Virus record (IMG/VR): IMGVR_UViG_3300037560_000110
Coordinates: 1 to 45,331 of that record
DNA from: a virus
DNA length: 45,331 nt
Direction: 5' to 3' (one strand)
The position numbers were made by a program, and so were the translations under genes. Below the pieces are notes generated by a model. That model was not told the DNA's origin, searched no databases, and saw nothing but the letters and a program-made list of their open reading frames with translations. This document shows, piece by piece, positions 14,187-21,800 of this stretch. The first letter of the stretch is position 1. Each line of letters starts with the position of its first letter.

Positions 14187-14424
14187 GCTCAAGAATAGGG
14201 TAGTCTTTTATCATATCGATGCTGTCATGCTTAAAATGATAATGAGAATGTCATGTATGACACAGGATCAGATATCTAAAAAGACAGGTATTCACTACAA
14301 CTTTATATCAGCCTTTGTCACCGGAAAGATGAATCCTTCCAGGGATGAACTTATGACGCTCCGGAGAGTATTAGGTTTTACACTTACAAAAGTTAACGCA
14401 AAGAAAATAGAGGTATTGGTATAA
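14080..14424 (+). CDS. XRE-type helix-turn-helix protein (start uncertain)
   Basis: The conserved part is a Cro/C1-type HTH: MTQDQISKKTGIHYNFISAF, then GKMNPSRDELMTLRRVLG, at about residues 60-100 of the longest frame. From the ATG at 14080 the protein has 114 residues, but 107 bp overlap the HNH gene and the extra N-terminus is only charged low-complexity sequence. An internal ATG at 14227 gives a 65-residue HTH protein, though without a clear ribosome site. It overlaps the next gene by one base. It could be the phage's transcription switch; no lysogeny gene partner is seen. Confidence 0.7.
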   Translation: MRRTENVQEKEEKPKKTYDEKRIVREKKSEKQKLNKLKNRVVFYHIDAVMLKMIMRMSCMTQDQISKKTGIHYNFISAFVTGKMNPSRDELMTLRRVLGFTLTKVNAKKIEVLV

Positions 14425-14939
14425 TGGGTTCATTAAATGATATGTTAAAAACATTAGAGCAAGTAGATGAAGGTTACATCGTTTTAGATAACGAGGAGAT
14501 GAAGGAGATTTTTGGTGATATCAAAGGGAAAGTCGATGGCATATATACCCTCGTATCAAAGCTTGAATCAGAATCAGCCAGGCTCAAAAAAGAAAAAGAA
14601 GCCATGGAAGCTGCCCATAAGAATATGGAAAACCGTATTAAATCGATTAAAAATTATGTCGAATACTGTTTAACTGTAAATGAAACTCCGCTCCTGGTGG
14701 GGGATAGCTACCAGCTTAAATTGAATATTCGAAACAGCGTTAAAAAGAAAGATGTAGAGCTTACATCGAATGCCGCCACAATCCTAAAACTTCGCTACCC
14801 TAGCCATGTTCCCGTCCGTGAGAAGTATGAGCTCAATGCTGGCGACATGAAAAAGGTATTTAACAAAGAGGATATGGAAAAATATTTTGAGACCGGTGAG
14901 AGTAGATCCGTGAAGTTCTCAGTACGTAAGATTAAATAA
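14424..14939 (+). CDS. Gp157-like protein
   Basis: This 171-residue protein resembles the Siphovirus Gp157 family. It has a long central coiled coil (about residues 40-80, KLESESARLKKEKEAMEAAH), then IKSIKNYVEYCL, and a C-terminal beta region. Gp157 proteins accompany annealing/recombination genes in many phages; their exact role is not established. It is the last gene of the operon. Confidence 0.8.
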   Translation: MGSLNDMLKTLEQVDEGYIVLDNEEMKEIFGDIKGKVDGIYTLVSKLESESARLKKEKEAMEAAHKNMENRIKSIKNYVEYCLTVNETPLLVGDSYQLKLNIRNSVKKKDVELTSNAATILKLRYPSHVPVREKYELNAGDMKKVFNKEDMEKYFETGESRSVKFSVRKIK

Positions 14940-15008
14940 GTTACAAATACACGTTGATTTGTAACAGCAGGTAATCGAAAGCCTCACCCCTCAATGAAGG
15001 GTGAGGCT
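14940..15008. terminator. Convergent intergenic hairpins
   Basis: Two stem-loops lie between convergent operons: GTTACAAAT/ATTTGTAAC (14940-14948 with 14957-14965) and AGCCTCACCC/GGGTGAGGCT (14980-14989 with 14999-15008). The second is GC-rich with a 9-base loop. On the minus strand it is followed by TTTCGATT; the plus strand lacks a good T-run. It is probably a weak or bidirectional terminator. Confidence 0.5.
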
Positions 15009-15073
15009 CCGAACGAAACAAACCAAGCGAGAAAAAGCCAATCTACGCAAAGGAGAACTAACATAATAACATG

Positions 15074-16102
15074 TTAGCGCTTCATTTGCATTTCAATTCT
15101 TTTACCCTCAAGTTTTCGGTTAACTTCAGCTATGATCTCGTCAATAGTCTTAACCTCAAAAGGACGTCGCCCTCCACCATATCCGGACATATCTTTCCAC
15201 GAAAAAGACTTGGGAAGGTCCAGAAATAAATTTCTCGAACTCTGATAACCCATTAGTTTCCAGTTTCCAAATAATAGTCCAGCTTCTTTTGCAACGGTTT
15301 GAGGGTTGAAATGACTGATACCTCTAGCTTCGTACCAATATTTTTCGCCCTGGATGTACTTGTATCCACGATAAACATAACTTGCACCAACAACAGTATC
15401 ATCTGTTCCTGAGATCTGAAATGAATCAGCTCTCATATTTGGCAAGTCTCTATAATAATTTGGCCATCCCATCCCAAAAGCTGGTTCAATTCCAACTACT
15501 GCAACCTTAGCGGAAGGGTATTTATTCCCGTATTTAAACCCGCAATGATTAGCACTTGATCCACCTTGGCTGTGGCCGGTAGAAAAGAACATGTCACCGT
15601 CGGCATGTTCTAAGCCTCTCAGATATTCCATCCCTTCCATGCACATCTTAGCGTCTCCGCTCTGAGTTGTTTCAGCACATGAAACTAAGTAGCCATGACT
15701 AGCAAGATGCATAGCAATACTTTGATAGAAGATACACCTGGCTCCAGTACCGTTACCGATAGAAGCTATAGGAGCCTTGCAATTGTCAGGAAGTCCAGTA
15801 GGCAAATAAAGCTTGTGGCCATTCCTATCCTTTTTCTTAACTGAGTATGGGCCAGGTTTTGTGAAATCAAGTCCATCCTGAACACAGAAATTTTTCTCTG
15901 GATCTGGGGTAGGTACTGGCGGCACTGGTTCAGGTTCGGGGTTTTCGCAATCTTGGCATGGTGGACATTTTGGACACTCTGGCTTTGGATAAGTTACGGG
16001 TATCTCAATTGGATTTGCGATTGTCTCTTCTATGATTTCCTCCACCACGCCACAACAAGATATTATACTTAGCATTAAAAATATTGATAGGTATTTAAAC
16101 AT
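15074..16102 (-). CDS. Lipoprotein alpha/beta-hydrolase (esterase/lipase-like)
   Basis: This 342-residue predicted outer-membrane or membrane-anchored lipoprotein begins with a signal peptide and lipobox IISC (Cys16 as lipidated residue), then a Pro/Glu/Cys-rich linker (residues 30-70). The rest is an alpha/beta-hydrolase fold: nucleophile elbow GHSQGG (Ser178), acid in GTDDTVV (Asp234 or Asp235), base in GISHF (His264) and a Gly-rich loop near 116-121. This layout is that of secreted polyester/cutinase-like or chlorophyllase-like esterases. AAAGGAG precedes the ATG. As the last gene of the late operon, near the endolysin, it may help lysis by attacking envelope lipids, or alter the infected cell's surface. 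The substrate is unknown. Confidence 0.8.
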   Translation of the reverse strand: MFKYLSIFLMLSIISCCGVVEEIIEETIANPIEIPVTYPKPECPKCPPCQDCENPEPEPVPPVPTPDPEKNFCVQDGLDFTKPGPYSVKKKDRNGHKLYLPTGLPDNCKAPIASIGNGTGARCIFYQSIAMHLASHGYLVSCAETTQSGDAKMCMEGMEYLRGLEHADGDMFFSTGHSQGGSSANHCGFKYGNKYPSAKVAVVGIEPAFGMGWPNYYRDLPNMRADSFQISGTDDTVVGASYVYRGYKYIQGEKYWYEARGISHFNPQTVAKEAGLLFGNWKLMGYQSSRNLFLDLPKSFSWKDMSGYGGGRRPFEVKTIDEIIAEVNRKLEGKRIEMQMKR

Positions 16103-16168
16103 TACGCTCCTTTACGTTCGTTTAAAACATTAAAAGCTAGGGTTTTTTACGCCCTAACTTCTTGTGAA

Positions 16169-16393
16169 TTACTTCTTGACAGCTGCTTTTTCTGCGTTTT
16201 CTTTCATTATTTCTTTGATAAGCTCGCCGATATACTTGGCCCACTTGTCAAGTGTATCGAAAAAATCATCTTTTGGATCAGCCGCGCGTCGAGAAACATA
16301 CTCGATAACAAATTTGATAACTGCTTTGATGTTTTTGGGATCAAAAATCCAGCGAAGAAGATACTCTCCAAGCTTCTTTAAAATAGCACTCAT
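16169..16393 (-). CDS. Hypothetical helical protein in lysis region
   Basis: This 74-residue protein is unrecognised. It is helical throughout, with an amphipathic N-terminal half (LGEYLLRWIF, IKAVIKFVIEYV) and a Lys/Glu-rich C-terminal helix. AAGGAG precedes the ATG. It lies between the endolysin block and the lipoprotein hydrolase. It could be an amphipathic pinholin-like or accessory lysis protein; no clear transmembrane span is present. Confidence 0.6.
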   Translation of the reverse strand: MSAILKKLGEYLLRWIFDPKNIKAVIKFVIEYVSRRAADPKDDFFDTLDKWAKYIGELIKEIMKENAEKAAVKK

Positions 16394-16422
16394 GCCTTAC
16401 TCCTTTGTAAAAATTAAAATAT

Positions 16423-16441
16423 CCTGCTAAACCATAGCAGG
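16423..16441 (-). terminator. Rho-independent terminator
   Basis: On the minus strand CCTGCTA/TAGCAGG forms a 7-bp stem with a 5-base loop, followed by ATATTTTAATTTTT. It follows the small gene 16456-16593, so at least part of late transcription may stop before the last two genes. Confidence 0.6.
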
Positions 16442-16455
16442 GGATAACAATAAAA

Positions 16456-16593
16456 TCACTCATCTTCGTCAAGTCTTCCACCATTCTCTAAAAATTCATC
16501 TTCGCAAAGCTCGCACATGTCATCATAAGCTTGCCAATCGTTCTGAACAAAATCATTACCACAATGGATGCACTCAATTATCTCATGTATCAT
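16456..16593 (-). CDS. Zinc-binding mini-protein
   Basis: This 45-residue protein has two Cys pairs: C-x2-C in ECIHCGND and MCELCED, 22 residues apart. It then has a very acidic tail (RLDEDE). It resembles the tiny zinc-ribbon proteins found beside phage endolysins. The start overlaps the M15 peptidase stop as TAATG, so it is translated from the same message. Function unknown. Confidence 0.65.
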   Translation of the reverse strand: MIHEIIECIHCGNDFVQNDWQAYDDMCELCEDEFLENGGRLDEDE

Positions 16594-16955
16594 TAGTAAA
16601 CTCCATAACCACATTTCTTAGAGCCGTTACCAGGACGATCTAAATGGATATGTCTTGGATACAACCACCAGCGGAGTCCCAGGAGCATAGCTTTATCTAT
16701 CAGTATGTAAAGATCTTTGCTGTTTAAGTTGACTGTTGACACATCAACTGCTTTACAACGCATATGAAAAGAATTATCCGCTCCACCTTCGGCTGTATTA
16801 TGAGTTTGGCATCTGGCCCCGCTCTTTATATACAGAGGCTTTCCAACATCTCCCCGAATCTTATCGATGGCCATCATGATATAAGTGTCTTCGCTTATGA
16901 AAAGCCCACAACCACATTTACAAGCCGTTTCTTTTTCTGTGAAATATTTTAACAT
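16593..16955 (-). CDS. Endolysin, M15-type peptidoglycan peptidase
   Basis: This 120-residue protein is probably the lysis enzyme. It matches the peptidase M15 (VanY/D-Ala-D-Ala carboxypeptidase-like) core: SGARCQTHN (about residues 45-53), the zinc motif SFHMRCKAVD (His64, Asp71) and the terminal HIHLD (His102/His104, Asp106). An N-terminal Cys trio (CKCGCG, residues 12-17) is typical of this branch. There is no signal peptide, so export needs a holin. The start overlaps the preceding stop. Confidence 0.85.
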   Translation of the reverse strand: MLKYFTEKETACKCGCGLFISEDTYIMMAIDKIRGDVGKPLYIKSGARCQTHNTAEGGADNSFHMRCKAVDVSTVNLNSKDLYILIDKAMLLGLRWWLYPRHIHLDRPGNGSKKCGYGVY

Positions 16956-17134
16956 ATGACGTCATCCTCTATTAGTCCTAGCTCTGTACGGAGGTATTTT
17001 ACTTCTGTGATAAGAGGCTCTAGGTATCGAACTAAGCCCGTGAGAGTGCCAGCAGCGTCATCTGTGAATGCCCATAGATGTACGTCTTTATATTTCTCGA
17101 TCTCTTTTAAGATAATCGATAGATCTCTATACAT
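16949..17134 (-). CDS. Hypothetical small protein
   Basis: This 61-residue protein is unrecognised. It is helical with a Leu-rich second half (GTLTGLVRYLEPLITEVKYL). The ATG at 17134 has GGAG 6 bases upstream; an in-frame ATG at 17146 lies inside that site and is less likely. It overlaps the endolysin start by 7 bp and is probably part of the lysis transcript. No obvious membrane span. Confidence 0.55.
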   Translation of the reverse strand: MYRDLSIILKEIEKYKDVHLWAFTDDAAGTLTGLVRYLEPLITEVKYLRTELGLIEDDVIC

Positions 17135-17146
17135 ATTGTTCTCCAT

Positions 17147-17272
17147 ATTGCTCTACTTTATCGTAGCATCTATTTACCCTGGTGGAAAATATTTCTTTTT
17201 CTTTGTTGACAAGGGGAAAAGTATATGGGAGAAAGAATCTGTCGAAGGGGAAAATAAACCAAGGAGAAAGAA
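17147..17272. promoter_or_regulatory. Divergent intergenic region with repeated boxes
   Basis: This region contains TTGACA at 17206-17211 overlapped by an AAGGGGAAAA box (17211-17220), and an identical box at 17245-17254, upstream of the plus-strand unit. No convincing -10 at normal spacing follows TTGACA. A minus-strand TACGAT near 17165 may serve the leftward genes. The boxes also occur near 8908 and 9189, suggesting common control. Confidence 0.4.
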
Positions 17273-17431
17273 ATGGAAGAACTTTACGAGAATTTAAAAA
17301 AATCAAGAGACACTCTAATCAATTATTGCAACAATGGAGGCATGATTGACGGAGATACAGAAGCGGAACTACTTGCTCAGATTGTTACCTATCTAGATAT
17401 GATGGATAAATTTATATGGAGAAAAGGTTAA
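17273..17431 (+). CDS. Small plus-strand protein 1 of inserted unit
   Basis: This 52-residue protein is unrecognised. It is helical (EELYENLKKSRDTLINYC, then ETEAELLAQ-like helix, then DMMDKFIW). AAGGAG lies 6 bases before the ATG. It is read opposite to the surrounding late genes and is followed after 2 bases by a second plus-strand gene. Together they form a small extra transcription unit, as expected of a later insertion. Confidence 0.6.
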   Translation: MEELYENLKKSRDTLINYCNNGGMIDGDTEAELLAQIVTYLDMMDKFIWRKG

Positions 17432-17433
17432 TT

Positions 17434-17670
17434 ATGCCGATGTTTACAGTAATAGAAAAAGACGAAAGCCCTGACAGGATTCTTATGGTTGCGGCTGATA
17501 ATGAACTTCATGTTGTAAATGGTCTTACTAGAAAATGGAGCCCTAGATTTAAAGATAAGCATGAAAAAGGGCTGTTGATAATCAAGAGAATTGATCGAGG
17601 TAGCCACTACTTAAATCTATATGATGAAGGACCAAGGAGAACACCTTACGAAAGGTTTATGGGAGGATAA
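17434..17670 (+). CDS. Small plus-strand protein 2 of inserted unit
   Basis: This 78-residue basic protein is unrecognised. It looks like a compact beta-rich domain (FTVIEKDESPDRILMVAAD, LLIIKRIDRGSHYLNLY). The start at 17434 has AAAAGG upstream; an in-frame ATG at 17416 would overlap the previous gene. Its stop abuts the stop of the convergent gene at 17671 with no gap. Confidence 0.6.
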   Translation: MPMFTVIEKDESPDRILMVAADNELHVVNGLTRKWSPRFKDKHEKGLLIIKRIDRGSHYLNLYDEGPRRTPYERFMGG

Positions 17671-17871
17671 TCACTTCCTACTTACAAAGTAATTCCCCAT
17701 TAGTGGGAATACTAAACCCACGAATATAGTTAGAGCGCCAAAGACACCATTCAATCTTGATATTGATGTGGTGTTTTTTTGTGTTTGCTCCTGGAGAGAT
17801 ATAAAAATTTCCATCTTGCCTTTGATAAATCCCACGTCTTCAATCATTTTGATTTCTTGATCTTCTGTCAT
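17671..17871 (-). CDS. Holin-like / XhlA-like membrane protein
   Basis: This 66-residue protein has an N-terminal helical, charged half (residues 1-38) and one C-terminal hydrophobic span (VFGALTIFVGLVFPLMGNYF, residues 43-62). The layout is that of XhlA-like holin-associated proteins or single-span type III holins. It is the best candidate for the pore that releases the endolysin, about 700 bases downstream. The start is ATGA-coupled to the LysR-like gene. Confidence 0.55.
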   Translation of the reverse strand: MTEDQEIKMIEDVGFIKGKMEIFISLQEQTQKNTTSISRLNGVFGALTIFVGLVFPLMGNYFVSRK

Positions 17872-18170
17872 GACGATCCTTCAAAAGCTTTGATAGCATT
17901 GGAAGCTCTAGAAAAAATCTCTATCCCTTTTGTGGATAGTTCTATTCTGCTAGGCTTTGATTTTCTTGGTTTAAAAATATCATCACCGTAAATATCTCTG
18001 AGCTTTGTTACTCTCTGAGAGATCGCGCCTCGCGTTATATGAATATCCATGGCGATAGTGATATATTTACCTCCCTCAAGAAAGAGCTTCATAATAAAAA
18101 GATCCTGTAGATCCAACATCCTCAATTTTTTAAGTTGAGGATTTAGTCTATTATGCTCATCATACGCCAA
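17868..18170 (-). CDS. LysR-type DNA-binding domain protein
   Basis: This 100-residue protein reads as the N-terminal winged HTH of LysR-type regulators: LDLQDLFIMKLFLEGGKYI, then ITRGAISQRVTKLRDIYGDDIF, then SRIELSTKGIEIF. The usual substrate-binding domain is absent, although LysR proteins are normally about 300 residues. The start overlaps the propeller-like gene by 28 bp. As a late-operon gene it may adjust host or late phage transcription, and the lack of an effector domain suggests constitutive or partner-controlled binding. Confidence 0.7.
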   Translation of the reverse strand: MAYDEHNRLNPQLKKLRMLDLQDLFIMKLFLEGGKYITIAMDIHITRGAISQRVTKLRDIYGDDIFKPRKSKPSRIELSTKGIEIFSRASNAIKAFEGSS

Positions 18171-18859
18171 GCCTTACCACCTTCTGTCACTGCAACGATG
18201 TTGCCATCATTATCGTAGGCGATTGCCTCAAGCTGTCTTTTAGTTTTGAATGTATGGGTATATTCCCCCATAATTTCATCACCGTCAAGGACAAACTCAA
18301 TGATTCCGTAGTCATGGTTTGGTCCCTTCTCATGAAATGAGATAACCAACTTGCCGCCAGCCATATCCATCCCAGTAACATACCTCCCCACTATGGCAGG
18401 AAGTAAGATAAATTTTTGAGCCTTTCCTGAATTTGTCTTATATAACCAACCACTAGAGTCTTTTTTAATGAAATAAAAGAAACCATCTTGGAAAGCCATT
18501 GCCTCACAGTCAGAGGGGTAGTCTGAAAAGTGGTGGCCCATACCATTATTGTATTCCTCATGCCAGGTACTCAGAACGTATGTGGTGACTCCTCTACCTT
18601 TCCTTGCCCCATGTGCGTCAAGAATGTATATGTAGTCGCCAACCACAGATATATCTTCCCAGTCCCTATTGCGTATGGGTACTTTTCTCTTGGATCCGTT
18701 TTCATACTGGACCCCGTAGTAAGTATAGATCTCAGCTAAGTTACCGGAATCAGGGTGAGCGTACAATGCTCCATCGATTCCTACATCGATACCTGAGATT
18801 TCTTTGGCTCCAATATTTGGAAGAAAGAAGGAGGCTAAAATAATTGTCTCTAATAACAT
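18143..18859 (-). CDS. Secreted beta-propeller-like protein
   Basis: This 238-residue protein starts with a probable signal peptide (LLETIILASFFLPNIGA). Repeated strand patterns follow: EDISVVGDYIYILDAHGA, CEAMAFQDGFFYFIKK, VTGMDMAGGKLVIS and LEAIAYDNDGNIVAV. The DWED-I ... D-x-x-x and EA-x-x-x-x-G motifs resemble secreted phytase-like or SdiA-regulated propellers of bacteria. AGGAG precedes the ATG. It lies between the tail fibre and the holin-like gene. A periplasmic or surface role in the infected cell, such as envelope change or superinfection exclusion, is a guess. Confidence 0.6.
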   Translation of the reverse strand: MLLETIILASFFLPNIGAKEISGIDVGIDGALYAHPDSGNLAEIYTYYGVQYENGSKRKVPIRNRDWEDISVVGDYIYILDAHGARKGRGVTTYVLSTWHEEYNNGMGHHFSDYPSDCEAMAFQDGFFYFIKKDSSGWLYKTNSGKAQKFILLPAIVGRYVTGMDMAGGKLVISFHEKGPNHDYGIIEFVLDGDEIMGEYTHTFKTKRQLEAIAYDNDGNIVAVTEGGKAWRMMSIID

Positions 18860-18874
18860 GGGTTCTCCTAAACG

Positions 18875-21800
18875 TTAATTCAACTTATACACAGTGATTG
18901 TTAATCGTCCAGCGGTATTGGTGGTAGGTGGCCACATCTTAGTCCCGTCTGCTGAATAAAATGCAAATGAAATATAACCGGCAGGAAGTCCCGTTGTCAA
19001 TACACTAGAACTCCAACCTACTTTAGAAACAGAAATAGGCCTTCGGTTGGCTACCTCAATACCTTGAAGTGTGAAGGTAACTTCATACTGACTACCAGCA
19101 GCAAAATAGGAAGTGCCTACCAAGTCATTGGAGGGGTCACGAACTAAATAGGCAAGCCCATTAGCCTGATAAACCTTTAAACCTTTTCTCCTCAATACTG
19201 AGGATGTAACTTCTATGTAAGGTGTTCCAGTGTAATAAAACCTTTCTGGATTTAATACAATGTAGGCAATAGGGACTTTTATTGGGACTATTGCCTCTAG
19301 GGTAGTCAGCCTACCCTCGGTTGCAGTTACTCTTGGTTCTAAGGCATCCAGCCTACCATCGTTTGTAACGCTACGAATAACATTTGCATCTGATCGAGCT
19401 TCGTTGTTTGCGATAGTTACATCTTGAACATCATTGGCATTGTCTACGTAAGCCTTGACCGATTGTTGAGTCGGTAGGTGTTGATCACTATCAGAGTTTA
19501 ACCCATCCTCATCTAGCACTGGAATATAAGGAACTGAGTCCTCTGTAGATATAAAGGTAGAGGTAGTAGTCGGCACCCACATTGTAGGGTGTTGATCTCC
19601 TTGCTCCCCATATTTGTAAGTAGAGAACTGATCTTCTGTACCATATACATCGGAAAATACAGGTATGACAACACCATCTCTTCTTATCTCGCCCGGACTT
19701 AAACCTGTAGCAAGGTTAAACCTTGAGTTGTTACCTCCTAGAATATGGTAGCCTACAAGTTTATCAAACTCCCACTTAACACCGGCAGCATCATAGATTA
19801 CCAAAGGCCCATCGTCTAGATACTCTAAGTCTGGTGGGTTAGTCATGTCTCCATAGAACGCCAGCTCACTGACAGACTGGTACACCTGAGAATCATTGTC
19901 GTCAAAATCTGGAATTACCGCCGGTACTTCTTTAAAATATGTGGGAGGATATGAGGCACTAGTAAAGTTTTCGATAGCCTCTTTATTAAGAAGGGATCGT
20001 ATTGTGTTACCATCAGCCTGATCTTGAGCAACACCAATAGCCACATCTTGAGAGTCATTTTTATTGTTTACAGATGTAATGTCTGCTTTAAGAGCTATAT
20101 CCTCTTGGTTTTGAACACTACGAATAACATTCTGGTCTGACTGAGCCTGAATGTTTCCAATATTTACATTCTGAACTGCATTGCCATTGTCTACATAAGT
20201 CTGTACTGCTGCATCCCCTGCAATTCTAGATTGTTCTTCAGCAGCAAGGCCATTTAAAGCTGATAGGATATTTGTTGTGTTGCCAGCAATATCATTATTG
20301 TTAGCCACTATCATAGCTACTTGTTCAGAAGTTATAGTACTTGGCTTATTGAGTATCCTTGCATCACCAGCAGTAGCGTCCCAGTCCGATTGGACATTCG
20401 CATTCGCATTAGAGGGAGCATGAGCTGACACAGAATGGTTATAAGCACTAACTCCTCTATCCCCACGGTAAGCCGTTGCGGATGTAGTGCCTAGAACTAA
20501 ACCGGAGGCCATCTGTACATATACAGTACCCGCCCACCGAAACGATTGGTTAACGTCAATAGCAACGTAAATTACATTAGGTAATCCAGTAGCCGGAAAA
20601 GCGGCCTCATTTGCATACTCTTGAACATTGTCTATGTAGGCCGGTAGCTGACTCTCTGGCACCATACCGTCTACTAGGTCCGGTACAGATACCCCTACTT
20701 CTATAGAGTCTAGCTTAGACTGAGCCATATTAAATATAGCAGAGGAGTTAGTCCCTATGTTTGTAGACAGGAGATCATTGATGTTATCCACATAAGCTTT
20801 AACCGATTGTTGTGTTGGTAGTCTAGTAGCAGAGTCGCTGACTAAATCATCCTCATCTATACTATCTACGTAGACAACATTTTCAGGTGTTTTTCTCAAC
20901 ATACTAGATATGGAGGAGGAGCTAATTGATATAATAGGATCAACATCTACGTAATTAAAGTCAGCAAATGTACCGTCCTCACTAAAAGAGGGTACAGGTA
21001 CACCATCTTTTGTTACGTCCGTGCCAGTAGCAAAACGAAACCTAGTGTAGGCCCCAGTAGTGTCTACCAAATCTATATTCTCAAATATCCATTCTACTCC
21101 AGCACCGTCTACAATAGTTAGCCTATGATTTAAGTACTCAGATAGGTCTGGTCCTGTTATACCATCTGTATAAAACCGTATTGATTGTAGATATTTTGCG
21201 AAATATGATTCAGCAGGATCATCAAACCCCGGAATAAGTACTTGCGTTGGTACATCTAAATAATCTTGAACTGAGTGATCTTGTGACACCACCTCTTCAT
21301 TTATAGCCAGATTGTCCTGCCATTTAGTGTCGTCCCACTCACCAGTCACACCAGCATTAAGACAGGTGTAAATACTGAAGTGATCCCCAGTAGGGTTATG
21401 CCAGATAGTATTTCCTGTAGTATATGTGTTTTCTTCTTTGTAGGCAAAGTAGCTTGGTACTTTATGGACTTCCAAACTTTGTACATTCAATTCTACCTTT
21501 GGCTGTTCCCCATCCCCAAGTAGTGTAGTGTCTTCAGAGAAAGTATAGCAATAAATATACATCACCCCCTTGACCAGCGGAACATGAGGGTCAAGGCTTA
21601 TTAAGTTTGACTGTCCGGGCACTACTACCTTACCACCTCCAAAATTAGTAAATGAGTTTACACTCACGCTTTCATAAATTATGTTTCCAGATTCTTGGTG
21701 TATAATGTCAAATCTTAATCTAGTTCCTTCAGGGCAAGAAACTACATCGAGATTAACATCCTGTAGAACGATATCCGCCGGAGACAGGAAATAACCAGGT

